The position numbers and the translations under genes were made by a program. This document shows positions 27,350 through 35,660 of a DNA stretch of 36,053 nucleotides, one piece after another. Source of the stretch: a virus; IMG/VR virus record IMGVR_UViG_3300050821_006356, positions 1-36,053 of that record. One strand, written 5' to 3'. The notes under the pieces are model-generated. The model made no database searches and had not been told where the DNA came from. It saw only the letters and a list, made by a program, of their open reading frames with translations. Every line of letters starts with the position of its first letter. Position 1 is the stretch's first letter.

Positions 27350-28680
27350 CGCTGACCTGTAAGCACGTCCCCGCCAACGCGCAGCAGATCCCCAATCTCA
27401 AGCTGCTGGTGGCGCTGGCCAAGCAGATGGGGGCCAACCAGTCACAGATGGCCGGGGCGATGGCGACGATGATCCAAGAGTCAAACGCCGTCAATCTGAG
27501 CGGCGGCGACCGTGACTCGGCCGGGCTGTTTCAGCAGCGGCCGTCGATGGGCTGGGGCAGCTACGCGCAGGTGACCAACCCCACCTATGCGATCAACAAA
27601 TTCCTCAGCAAGTACATGCCGCTGGTCAAGCGCGGCGTGGCCATCTTCGCGGCGTCTGACCAGGTCCAGGGCTCGGCCTTCCCGCAGGCCCCGGCGCAAT
27701 GGTATGACGAGAGCTGGGCCAACGTCACCCAGCTTACGTCGGGTAAGGACTTCATCGACGCCACCAGTCTCGGCGGGTCGACCAGCTCGACGACCACCCG
27801 CGTGCAGCCCTACGAATTCTCGCGCGGCAACGCGGGCCAGCGCGAGACCTCCTGGGACTGCATCGGCCGCCTGGCCGACGAGGTGAGCTGGGATCGGTTC
27901 ATGCGCGGCGGGGCGCTCTGGTTCGTGTCCGAGAACTACCTCAAGTCCCAGCCGCCGCGGTTCACCTTCTCGGTCGGCGCCCGCGGGGTGACGGCGATCA
28001 ATTTCGACTCTGACTCGCGGCGCAACGCCGCCGAGGCCACCGTCACCGCGCTGGCCAAGCGCTGGTCGGTGCTGCCCGGCGACGTCGTCACCGTCTCGGG
28101 CGAGGGGCCCGGCGATGGGCTCTGGCTGGTCTCAGACGCCCGGCGCACCCTCTGGGACGACACGACCGAGATCACCCTCAAGCGGCCGGTGGCGCCCAAG
28201 CTGGAACCCGCCAACACGACGACCACCGTCACCGTCGGGGGCCTGCCGAGCCTCGGCGGCTCGTCGGCGAGCGGCGCGCCCAAGCTCGCCCAGGACTTCT
28301 ACGCGGCCTGTAAGGCGATCTCAGACCGGGGGTTGCCCTACGTGTACGGCGGCGGCCACGGCGCCGTCGGCGTCGCCTCGGGCGGTGGCTTTGACTGCTC
28401 GGGCTCGGTGTGCGCGGCGCTCGGCGCGGTCAAGCTCGGCTACCAGCTCGGCGGCCCGTGCGCGGTCTCGGGGACGATGGCCACCTCGTGGGGCGTCGCG
28501 GGACCCGGCAAATACTTCACCGTCTGGGCCAACCCCGAGCACGTCTGGGTCCAATTTCACGGGTTCCCCAATTGGCGCTTTGACACCTCGCCCCACGGCG
28601 ATGGCCCCCCCGGCCCGCGCCTGCGCAAGTCGGCGCGCTCGACGGCGGGATTCACTCCCAAGCACTGGCCGGGTCTGTAA
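27346..28680 (+). CDS. Baseplate hub protein with transglycosylase-like and NlpC/P60 domains
   Basis: A 444-residue multi-domain protein. Residues about 1-125 look like a lysozyme or transglycosylase domain: [11 protein letters not shown] with Glu45 as likely acid, then [16 protein letters not shown], the G-L-F-Q-x-x-P mark. Residues about 150-285 ([39 protein letters not shown] and [20 protein letters not shown]) resemble the later part of phage hub proteins. Residues about 305-440 look like an NlpC/P60 peptidase: [14 protein letters not shown] with Cys351, then EHVWVQF with His399. It would cut both glycan and peptide bonds during tail entry. It overlaps the hub N-terminal gene. Confidence 0.82.
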   Translation: MTLTCKHVPANAQQIPNLKLLVALAKQMGANQSQMAGAMATMIQESNAVNLSGGDRDSAGLFQQRPSMGWGSYAQVTNPTYAINKFLSKYMPLVKRGVAIFAASDQVQGSAFPQAPAQWYDESWANVTQLTSGKDFIDATSLGGSTSSTTTRVQPYEFSRGNAGQRETSWDCIGRLADEVSWDRFMRGGALWFVSENYLKSQPPRFTFSVGARGVTAINFDSDSRRNAAEATVTALAKRWSVLPGDVVTVSGEGPGDGLWLVSDARRTLWDDTTEITLKRPVAPKLEPANTTTTVTVGGLPSLGGSSASGAPKLAQDFYAACKAISDRGLPYVYGGGHGAVGVASGGGFDCSGSVCAALGAVKLGYQLGGPCAVSGTMATSWGVAGPGKYFTVWANPEHVWVQFHGFPNWRFDTSPHGDGPPGPRLRKSARSTAGFTPKHWPGL

Positions 28681-31397
28681 TGCCCCAGCTCGATCAGCTA
28701 TTCGCCAAGATGGGCACGCCGCCGTTCTCGGGCCCGCAGTGCTGGGAGGGCACCGTGGTGGCCACCGACGGCTCGGGGACCTACATCGTGCTGGAGACCT
28801 TCGACGGTCGCCTGCGCTGGGGGCCCTGTCAGCCCCCAGGAGCCTCCGTAACGGTCGGCCAGCGCGTTTCCGTCGCCATGTCCCAGGACGGTGTCCTATG
28901 GCTGCTCGGGGGCGCAGGTGGCGGCGGAGCGCCCGGGCCGCCAGGGCCCGAGGGCCCGATGGGGCCGAAAGGCGACACCGGACCGACCGGCGCCACCGGC
29001 GCGCCGGGCGCCGCGGGCCCGACGGGGCCGCAGGGCGGCAAGGGTGACAAGGGCGACACCGGCGCCGCCGGGCCGACGGGGGCGACGGGCCCAACCGGAC
29101 CGACGGGCCCCCAGGGCGTCAAGGGTGATACCGGCGCCACCGGCGCGACCGGCGCGCCCGGCAAGGACGGCGTGGGCTATGAGGCTTCGCCCGTCGGGGC
29201 GGTGCTCACCTTCCCCGGTAAGAACCTGCCCGTCGGCTACGTGCTCGCCGACGGGCACACCTACGCCAAGGGCACCTATCCCCAGGGCTATGACTTCGCC
29301 GTTGCCGAGGTCGCGGCCGGTAACCCGCTCTGGACCGTCAACGCCGCCGCCCAGACGTTCACCGTGCCCGACCTGCGCGATCGGTTCCTGTACTCCTCGT
29401 CGTCGGCGGCGCTCGGCTCGGCCGGTGGTGAGGCGGCCCATACGCTGGTCAATGGTGAGATGCCCGCGCACGCGCACAGCGGCGCGACGACGGGCGGCAC
29501 CACCGGCGCAGACTCGCCCGATCACGCGCATACGCCGTCCGGCTACGGCAATTTCATAGCGACGAACACGGGCGGGACTTACACCGGGTTCGCGGGCGGT
29601 GGCGCGGGCGGCGTGGTCAGCACCGGAGCGGCCAGCGGCGTCACCGGGGGCACCGCGGGGGCGAACGTTCGCCACGCCCATAGCGTGCCCGCGCTTGGGA
29701 TCTACAGCGACGGCGGCGGCGGTGCGCACAACAACATGCCGCCCTATGTCGTGCTCGCCTTCATCGTCAAGGTGTGGGGCGTCGTCAACAACGGGTCGAC
29801 GCTGGTCGGCCCGCCCGGCGCTCGCGGCAACACGACCTATCTCTACACCGGCGTGGGCACGCCCCCGGCGGGCACGTTCCCGGGAGAGATCGACGGCGAC
29901 TGGGCGGTGCGCAAGGGCGACGGGGAGAATTTCCAGCGCCAGGCGGGCGCGTGGGTGGACCTCGGGTTTACCAACCGCTCGACGGCGGCGGTCAACATGA
30001 CGCGGGCGTACCGAACTGCTGCGTTCACAGTGGCATCGCAGACATGGCAGGCGATCCCACTCGACACGATCGCCTACGACCCAGGTGGCTATTTCAACAA
30101 GACGACGGGCAAGTACGTCGCGCCCACCACTGGGACATACCTGTGCACCGGAGCAGTAATGTTTGCGCCCGGAACCACCGGAGCCATTGCCGGGCTGTCG
30201 ATCAACGGGGGTCTACCGTCGATGCGCGGCGGCGCGGCGGTGAACGTCCCATCTCCGCTGGGCATCGAAGCACCTACGGTCACGGACATCGTTTTCTGCA
30301 ATGCGGGCGACACGATCGCGCTGGCGTGCTTCCCGGGTGGCGCGGATGCTCTGTACGTCGGGAATGCCGCCACGACGTACCTGTCGGTCGTGCAGATCGC
30401 GGCCGGGCCGGGGCCGCAGGGGCAGCGCGGCTCTAATTGGTTCACCTACACCGGCGCGGGGACGCCGCCAGCGGGAACGTTCCTCAACGAGACCGATGGC
30501 GACATGGCGACGCGCAGCTCGGACGGCGAGGTCTTCCGGCGCATCAGCGGCGCCTGGTCAGATCAGGGGTGGAAGGTCGCGACGGGGTCGAACACGATGG
30601 ATACGTGGCACCTGGTGGGCACGGCGGGCGAACCTGCGTTCCAGAATGGATATGTGAACTACGGCGGCGGCTTCGCTGCGTGTGGCTTTCGGCGGTTCCC
30701 CGACGGCAAGGTCAAGCTCAAGGGGCTGGTCAATGGACCGGGCGCGTCGGCGGTGATCTTCACTCTGCCGCCCGGCTACCGGCCGCCGGGCGAGACCAAG
30801 CTCAACGTGGTGCAGACCAATAGCGTGGTCGGGCGCGTCGATGTTGCGGCCACCGGCGAAGTGGGCGTGTCGGTAGGCACGTCGGGCTGGGTGTCGCTGG
30901 ACAACATCGAATTCGATACCAACGCCGTCTCGGTAATGAGCGCGGGGGCGATGGGACCACCGGGACCGGGCAGCGGCGCGTACAGCGTGCAGCGCACCTG
31001 GATCGGCTATCCCGGCGCGTCGGTCGAGTCGTACACCGCGACGTTCACGACGTCGCAAAGTCCGCTGTCGCTGAGCATTACGCCGAGCGTCCCTATCTGG
31101 TGGGAGGTCTACGGAAAATTCGGGCTCGTGACCAGGGTCGATGCCGCCTACAACTACGCGACCGCCTACCTGATCCTTAACCCGGTCGATCAGGACGGGA
31201 TCAACCAGGGGATTCACTACATCACGCAGCACTCACAGGTTCAGACCATCGAGGGCTATGAGGTCAAGCGCATGTTTCGCCTCGCTGCTGGCACCACCTA
31301 CACCGTCACCTGGATTTTCAACCCGAGCGCGGGCTCGTGGAACTACTACCAGGGCCGCTCTCAGACCTATCTCGATGCGAAAGCGTGGGCGCAATGA
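28680..31397 (+). CDS. Baseplate spike / tail fibre with collagen-like, collar and C1q-like domains
   Basis: A 905-residue protein. Residues about 1-80 form an OB-like spike start ([33 protein letters not shown]). Residues 85-160 are collagen-type triplets ([20 protein letters not shown]). Residues 165-365 are a tail-collar domain: [27 protein letters not shown], histidine pairs MPAHAHSG and RHAHSVP, end [18 protein letters not shown]. Two linkers, each with GTPPAGTF, flank a C1q-like domain at about 440-575 ([40 protein letters not shown]). Then comes a common fibre domain ([16 protein letters not shown]) and an unmatched end. It is likely the receptor-binding part. Base composition shifts near 30000. 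Confidence 0.82.
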   Translation: MPQLDQLFAKMGTPPFSGPQCWEGTVVATDGSGTYIVLETFDGRLRWGPCQPPGASVTVGQRVSVAMSQDGVLWLLGGAGGGGAPGPPGPEGPMGPKGDTGPTGATGAPGAAGPTGPQGGKGDKGDTGAAGPTGATGPTGPTGPQGVKGDTGATGATGAPGKDGVGYEASPVGAVLTFPGKNLPVGYVLADGHTYAKGTYPQGYDFAVAEVAAGNPLWTVNAAAQTFTVPDLRDRFLYSSSSAALGSAGGEAAHTLVNGEMPAHAHSGATTGGTTGADSPDHAHTPSGYGNFIATNTGGTYTGFAGGGAGGVVSTGAASGVTGGTAGANVRHAHSVPALGIYSDGGGGAHNNMPPYVVLAFIVKVWGVVNNGSTLVGPPGARGNTTYLYTGVGTPPAGTFPGEIDGDWAVRKGDGENFQRQAGAWVDLGFTNRSTAAVNMTRAYRTAAFTVASQTWQAIPLDTIAYDPGGYFNKTTGKYVAPTTGTYLCTGAVMFAPGTTGAIAGLSINGGLPSMRGGAAVNVPSPLGIEAPTVTDIVFCNAGDTIALACFPGGADALYVGNAATTYLSVVQIAAGPGPQGQRGSNWFTYTGAGTPPAGTFLNETDGDMATRSSDGEVFRRISGAWSDQGWKVATGSNTMDTWHLVGTAGEPAFQNGYVNYGGGFAACGFRRFPDGKVKLKGLVNGPGASAVIFTLPPGYRPPGETKLNVVQTNSVVGRVDVAATGEVGVSVGTSGWVSLDNIEFDTNAVSVMSAGAMGPPGPGSGAYSVQRTWIGYPGASVESYTATFTTSQSPLSLSITPSVPIWWEVYGKFGLVTRVDAAYNYATAYLILNPVDQDGINQGIHYITQHSQVQTIEGYEVKRMFRLAAGTTYTVTWIFNPSAGSWNYYQGRSQTYLDAKAWAQ

Positions 31398-31639
31398 GTG
31401 CATACGTCGTTTTTCAGATCACCAGCGTTGTGCCGGATGGCGCGCTGCCCAACCCGGCGGTATTGACCGCGTGGCTCGTCGAGGCCGACGACGAACCCAG
31501 CGCCGTGACGATGATCGTCGAGCTGGGGATCGTCACCAGCGGCACCGTGCACGCGCTCGCGATCGCAGAGACACAGAGCTTTGACATCGCGACCAATCCC
31601 GACGTGACACCGGCCGACGATCCCCTCGTGCCCAAGTAG
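31394..31639 (+). CDS. Small tail-region protein
   Basis: An 81-residue acidic protein from the ATG at 31394, which overlaps the fibre stop. It is strand-rich ([20 protein letters not shown] and [20 protein letters not shown]). I recognise no family. Its place between the fibre and gp25-like genes suggests a tail fibre assembly or baseplate accessory role, but nothing specific is seen. Its stop is directly followed by the next ATG. Confidence 0.6.
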   Translation: MSAYVVFQITSVVPDGALPNPAVLTAWLVEADDEPSAVTMIVELGIVTSGTVHALAIAETQSFDIATNPDVTPADDPLVPK

Positions 31640-31996
31640 ATGGCCGTCGAGATCCCCCATTTCACCCTGCCGTTTAGCTTCGTCTCCGATGGCACCGGCG
31701 GCCTCGTGGCCGGTGTCGCCGAGCAGGAGTCGGTGGCCGAGATCGAGTCGTGCGCGGAGGCGATCCTGCGCACCGTCCAGGGCCAGCGCACGACGCTGCC
31801 GGACTTCGGGCGCCCCGAGCTGGAATTCAACACCGACCCCGAGCTGGTGCGCGCGACGCTGGCCGCCGCGCTGCTGGAGTGGGAGCCGCGCGTGCAGGCC
31901 CTGGTAACCGCCTGGCCTGACGCGGCCGACGAGTCGGTGCAGGTGATCCGGGCGCTGGTGGCGCCCGCCGACTCCGAGGAGGGCGACCAATCATGA
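31640..31996 (+). CDS. Baseplate wedge protein (W / gp25-like)
   Basis: A 118-residue protein of the gp25/GPW lysozyme-like wedge family. EIESCAEAILRTVQGQRTTL then PDFGRPELEFNTDPELVRA match the family's I-x-x-x-I-x-x-I-L-x-T-x-x-G-x-R-x-x-x-P-x-F-G block. The wedge protein holds the inner baseplate together and nucleates sheath assembly; it is not itself an active lysozyme. It stands directly before gpJ, its usual partner, with a four-base overlap. Confidence 0.93.
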   Translation: MAVEIPHFTLPFSFVSDGTGGLVAGVAEQESVAEIESCAEAILRTVQGQRTTLPDFGRPELEFNTDPELVRATLAAALLEWEPRVQALVTAWPDAADESVQVIRALVAPADSEEGDQS

Positions 31997-33267
31997 GCTG
32001 GATTGACCCGCTGACCGGCCTGCCCGTGCCCGGCGAGCCCGACGAGGTCGAGAACCCCAATGCGCAGCTCGCCGCCGACGAGGGCGGCTACAACGCGCCC
32101 GACGTCGAGACCGACCAGGACGCCATCACCGAGCAGGTCTTTTCGGACCTGGCGGCCAACGTGCCGGGCTGGCAGGCGCACGACGGCAACCTCGACACCT
32201 GGATCGTCGAGGCCTTCGCCGAGGTCGGCGCCGAGATCCGCGCGCTCGCCGCCGACGTTCCCGCCTCGATCTTCACCACCTACGGCGAGGTGGTGCTCGG
32301 CATCCCGCCGCAGCTCGCCGTCGCCGCCAGCGGCCTGGCCACCATCACCGCCACCGACGCCCAGGGCTATACCCTCGACGTCGGCGCCACCTTCGCGCTG
32401 GCGCGCTCGGGCGACGACCTGGTGGCCTTCGCCACGCTGCAAGAGGTGACCATCGACGTCGGCGACGTCTCGGTCGACAACGTCCCGTTCGCCGCGGTGC
32501 TCACCGGCGCCGACGCCAACGGCCTGTCGGGCACCGCGCAGATGCTCGACCCGATCACCTGGGTGGCGTCGGTCGACGTGCCCCAGGCGACCTCGGCGGG
32601 CGCCGACGCCGAGACCCCCGAGGCCTATCTGGACCGCCTCACCAATCTGTTGCGGATGGTGGCGCTGCGGCCGATCCTGCCCCAGGACTTCGCCATCTTG
32701 GCCTTGCAGGTCGAGGGCGTCGGGCGCGCGGTGGCCATGAATCTCTACAACCCGGCCGACGGGACCTGGACCAACGCCCGCACGGTGACCCTGATCCTCA
32801 CTGACGACCAGGGCAACCCGTGCACCGCCGCGGTCAAGGCCACCGTGGCCGCGCAGCTTGAGGGGCTGCGCGAGGTCAATTGGGTGATTCACATCATTGA
32901 CCCGACCTATGAGGCGGTGGCGGTCACTTTCGACGTGGTCGCCTACGCCGGGCAGGACGCCTCGGCGGTGCTGGCCACCTGCCAGGCCAACCTCACCGCC
33001 TACCTGCAACCGGCCATGTTCCGCCTCGGGGCGCTGTCGCCCGCCATCGCTGGGGGCGAGGTCATCCCGCCGCCGACCACCGGCCAGCCCGCCCGCCGCC
33101 AATTCGTCTACGTCAACGAGCTGGTGTCACTGCTCGACCGTTCGCTCGGGGTCGACCGGGTGGTGTCGGTCAAGCTCAACGGCGCCGCCGCCGACCTCCA
33201 GCTCACCAACCCCTATACGTTGCCGACGCCGGGCACGATGACCGGCACCGTCGAGGGCGCGTCATGA
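31993..33267 (+). CDS. Baseplate J-like protein
   Basis: A 424-residue J protein. Early features are DQDAITEQVFSDLAANVPGW and LDTWIVEAFAEVGAEIRALA, then the strand-rich centre (GLATITATDAQGYTLDVGAT) and ETPEAYLDRLTNLLRMVALR, which matches the E-x-x-x-x-x-x-R-x-x mark of the Baseplate_J family (PF04865). These proteins form the ring of wedges around the hub that opens on contraction. It lies between W and I in the usual order, with overlaps on both sides. Confidence 0.94.
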   Translation: MSWIDPLTGLPVPGEPDEVENPNAQLAADEGGYNAPDVETDQDAITEQVFSDLAANVPGWQAHDGNLDTWIVEAFAEVGAEIRALAADVPASIFTTYGEVVLGIPPQLAVAASGLATITATDAQGYTLDVGATFALARSGDDLVAFATLQEVTIDVGDVSVDNVPFAAVLTGADANGLSGTAQMLDPITWVASVDVPQATSAGADAETPEAYLDRLTNLLRMVALRPILPQDFAILALQVEGVGRAVAMNLYNPADGTWTNARTVTLILTDDQGNPCTAAVKATVAAQLEGLREVNWVIHIIDPTYEAVAVTFDVVAYAGQDASAVLATCQANLTAYLQPAMFRLGALSPAIAGGEVIPPPTTGQPARRQFVYVNELVSLLDRSLGVDRVVSVKLNGAAADLQLTNPYTLPTPGTMTGTVEGAS

Positions 33268-33896
33268 GCACCAGCGAGCCCTCGGGCATGACCACCGTCG
33301 GCTCAGACCTCTATGCGGCGCTGGAGCCGATGGCCTACGCCGACGCCGCCCTCGGCTGGCCGCTGGCCCGCTACCTCTCCTCGATCGGGCTGATCCTGGA
33401 GGACACCGCGGCGCTGGTGCGCGTCGACGACCAGGGCAACGACGGCTGGTCGGCCTTCGCCGACCCGCAGCGCTGCCCTGACAGCTACCTCTACACGCTG
33501 GCGCAATGGGCGGGCGTGCGCTACCCGCGGCGCATGTCACTGACCGACCTGCGGGCGCTGATCGGCCCGCACGCGCCGGGGCTGTGGCGTGGCACCAAAT
33601 CGGCGATCTTGGCCGCGGTGCAGCGCTGGCTGACGCCCGGCGGCGTGCTCTATTTCGAGGAGCGCGCCGATGGTGACCCGTACAAGCTGCGGATCTTCTC
33701 TTACACCTTCGACACCCTCGACCAGGCCGCGATCGAGGCCGAGCTGTTCAACGTCATCCCGGCCGGATTGATCCTCGACTATGAGGTGCGCGAGGGCCAG
33801 ACCTATGGCCAGCTTCGCGACTCGATGGCCACCTATGCCGACGTCAAGGCGACCTATCCCACGTATGCCGACGTGGTCGGCTCGCTGCCGCCATGA
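33264..33896 (+). CDS. Baseplate I-like tail protein
   Basis: A 210-residue protein in the position of P2 gpI, after J. It has a helical start (DLYAALEPMAYADAALGWPL), then LYTLAQWAGVRYPRRMSLTD, LRALIGPHAPGLWRGTKSAI and AVQRWLTPGGVLYFEER. This follows the gpI-like pattern (R-G-T-x-x-x-I-x-x-x-x) found in wedge proteins that tie the fibres to the baseplate. The last 60 residues hold strands and a repeat of ATYADVKATYPTYADVVG at the very end. Confidence 0.83.
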   Translation: MSTSEPSGMTTVGSDLYAALEPMAYADAALGWPLARYLSSIGLILEDTAALVRVDDQGNDGWSAFADPQRCPDSYLYTLAQWAGVRYPRRMSLTDLRALIGPHAPGLWRGTKSAILAAVQRWLTPGGVLYFEERADGDPYKLRIFSYTFDTLDQAAIEAELFNVIPAGLILDYEVREGQTYGQLRDSMATYADVKATYPTYADVVGSLPP

Positions 33897-34123
33897 CCTC
33901 AGACGATCCGGGCCGCGCTCCACGGTGGTGGGGGTGGATCCGGCGCGTCGTCACCTTTGTTTTAGGCGTGTGGGTGATTGTCGATTCGCTGGTCGAGAAA
34001 AACGTGCCCAGTGTCGGAAAGCTGATCGTTGGCCTGGTGATGATCGGCGTGCTGCCGCTCGACGACCTGCTCATGGTCGCTCGCCGAACCGCCAGGTCGA
34101 TTCGGCGACGTGAGGAGGACTGA
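33893..34123 (+). CDS. Small membrane protein, holin candidate
   Basis: A 76-residue protein with a basic start (APRWWGWIRR), one or two membrane segments (VVTFVLGVWVIVDSLVEKN and VGKLIVGLVMIGVLPLDDLL), and a strongly basic end (ARRTARSIRRREED). It lies directly before the second lysin, so it is a good holin candidate. The charged tail and size fit a class II holin, but the second segment is broken by Asp residues. It starts with a four-base overlap after gene I. Confidence 0.68.
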   Translation: MTSDDPGRAPRWWGWIRRVVTFVLGVWVIVDSLVEKNVPSVGKLIVGLVMIGVLPLDDLLMVARRTARSIRRREED

Positions 34124-34126
34124 CCC

Positions 34127-34807
34127 TTGACCATCACCATGTATGACTCGATCGACCTGTCGCAATTCCCCGCCGACCCCGAGGCGGTGGCCGGTTACGT
34201 CGGCGGCAATTGGCCCACCTACAACGCGGTGTGCGCCAAATTCCCCCACGCACATCACCTCTCGATCGCGGTCAACAAGTCACAGCGGGCGCGCTGCTTT
34301 GACATCGAGCCGGGCAACGCCGTGCCCTCGGACGGCCCGGCCTGGTTTCACAACTACGGCGACGACTCCGAGGGGCCCATCGTCATCTACTGCGGCGCCT
34401 CGGCCGCCCAGCAGGTGATAAACGCCATGAGCAGCGGCGGGATCGACCGCGGCCGCTATCTGCTCTGGTCGGCGCACTACACCTACAAGGAGCACATCTG
34501 CGGGCCGCCGTGCGGCTATCCCCAGGCCGACGGCACGCAATGGACCGACAAGGCCATGGGGCGCAACCTCGACCAGTCGCTGGTCAACGACGTGTTTTTC
34601 CAGCGTGCGCCTGCGCCGTCGCCGACGCCCGACGACGGCGCCGAGTTGTTCTCGGTGCTCAAGGCCGACGGGCGCCTGGAGGTGTTCACCCAGAAGACCT
34701 CGGGCGAGGTGCTGCACGCCTACCAGTCGGCGCCCAATGCGGGCTGGTCGGGGTCTGAGCCCGGCCGGGCCGCCAAGTGGTACTCACTCGGCAATCCAGG
34801 GAGCTGA
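34127..34807 (+). CDS. Second lysin: glycoside-hydrolase-like domain with shared C-terminal module
   Basis: A 226-residue protein from a TTG at 34127, which has GAGGAGG (34112-34118) at normal distance; ATG at 34139 is too far. Residues about 1-165 resemble a TIM-barrel glycoside-hydrolase-like family of actinobacterial phages (DUF1906/GH25-like): MYDSIDLSQFPADPEAVAGY, then CFDIEPGNAVPSDGPAWFHN with D-x-E as likely active acids, and IVIYCGASAAQQV. Residues 174-226 are the module shared with the M15 endolysin (LFSVLKADGRLEVFTQKTSG). It probably cuts cell-wall glycans or is a virion lysin. A membrane-protein gene precedes it. Confidence 0.75.
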   Translation: MTITMYDSIDLSQFPADPEAVAGYVGGNWPTYNAVCAKFPHAHHLSIAVNKSQRARCFDIEPGNAVPSDGPAWFHNYGDDSEGPIVIYCGASAAQQVINAMSSGGIDRGRYLLWSAHYTYKEHICGPPCGYPQADGTQWTDKAMGRNLDQSLVNDVFFQRAPAPSPTPDDGAELFSVLKADGRLEVFTQKTSGEVLHAYQSAPNAGWSGSEPGRAAKWYSLGNPGS

Positions 34808-34809
34808 CC

Positions 34810-35469
34810 GTGCCCACCACCCCCAACCTCGCCCTGCCCTACCCCGTCGAGGCCAACCCGGCCGACGTCCCCGTCGATATCGAGGCGCTGGCCATGGCCA
34901 TGGACGCCTACGGCCTCAGCTTCGCCACCCCCGGCGACCTGAAGCTCTCGGCGGCTATCGCCGCCCCGACGGGGTGGCTGGTCTGCGATGGGCGCGCCGT
35001 CTCGCGCGGCACCTACAGCGCGCTGTTTGCCGCCATCGGCACCAGCTACGGCGCCGGGGACGGCTCGGCGACGTTCAACCTGCCCGACTTCCGCGGCCGG
35101 ACGCCGCTGGGGACCGCCACCGCGCACCCGCTCGGCTCGACCGGCGGCGAGGAGACCCATACGCTCGCCGTGGGCGAGATGCCCGCCCACGCGCACGGCA
35201 TCGCCGCCGCCGTGACCAACGTCGGCACGGCGGCCGCCTCGATCGGCATCGGCGCCTCCTATGGCCCCGTCCTGATTCACGGCAACGCGGGCCAGGGAAC
35301 CGCGACGTGGGGCACGGGCGGTAACCAGGGCGGCTACCAGAGCGACCCGACCCACGCGCACGGGATCAACGACCCCGGCCACGCCCACGGCATGAGCAAC
35401 ACAGGCGGCGGCGGCGGCCATAACAACATGCCGCCGTTCGTGACCGTCAACGTGCTGGTCAAGACCTGA
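34810..35469 (+). CDS. Tail collar domain fibre protein
   Basis: A 219-residue protein from a GTG at 34810 with GGGAG upstream. After a short connector (LPYPVEANPADVPVDIEALA) it has a full tail-collar domain: APTGWLVCDGRAVSRGTYSA, NLPDFRGRTPLGTAT, histidine pairs MPAHAHGI, THAHGINDPGHAHGM and end GHNNMPPFVTVNVLVKT. The histidines probably hold metal ions in a trimer, as in collar fibres. It is a short relative of the collar domain in the spike protein at 28680. It is the last gene of the late operon. Confidence 0.86.
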   Translation: MPTTPNLALPYPVEANPADVPVDIEALAMAMDAYGLSFATPGDLKLSAAIAAPTGWLVCDGRAVSRGTYSALFAAIGTSYGAGDGSATFNLPDFRGRTPLGTATAHPLGSTGGEETHTLAVGEMPAHAHGIAAAVTNVGTAAASIGIGASYGPVLIHGNAGQGTATWGTGGNQGGYQSDPTHAHGINDPGHAHGMSNTGGGGGHNNMPPFVTVNVLVKT

Positions 35470-35660
35470 GCCGCACCCGTAAACTCGACGGCGCACCGTG
35501 GCTCTCCCAGCCATAGCCATGGGGCGGTTCTCGGTGGGCATGTCCGAGGGCCGCCCCTGCGGCGTTCTCAGCCCGAAATCGGGCCAGGTGAGTTAGCAGT
35601 CGCGCGCCGCCGCGCAGGGCCGCAGCGGGGCGCACAGAGGCCTCAGCGGCCCGATTTGAG
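35470..35660. other. Intergenic region after the structural operon, with hairpins
   Basis: This 191-base gap has no gene that I can support. GGGGCGG (35521-35527) pairs with CCGCCCC (35551-35557), with an inner CTCGG/CCGAG, and GCCCGA (35571-35576) pairs with TCGGGC (35579-35584). They lie between the plus operon and the convergent minus gene ending at 35661. At least one is probably a terminator. An open minus frame at 35593-35889 is a shadow. Confidence 0.55.
35521..35557 (+). terminator. Hairpin after the structural operon
   Basis: GGGGCGG (35521-35527) and CCGCCCC (35551-35557) are perfect complements, and CTCGG (35530-35534) pairs with CCGAG (35544-35548) inside, with a small internal loop. 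It lies 51 bases past the last plus-strand stop. Confidence 0.55.

Noticed and set aside
28940-29165. Repeats in the fibre gene as a CRISPR or tandem-repeat locus
   Set aside because: They are in-frame Gly-x-y collagen triplets of a coding region, with no spacers of fixed length.
31414-33102. Minus-strand frame of 562 codons opposite W and J
   Set aside because: W and J are clear baseplate families on the plus strand; this is a mirror frame.
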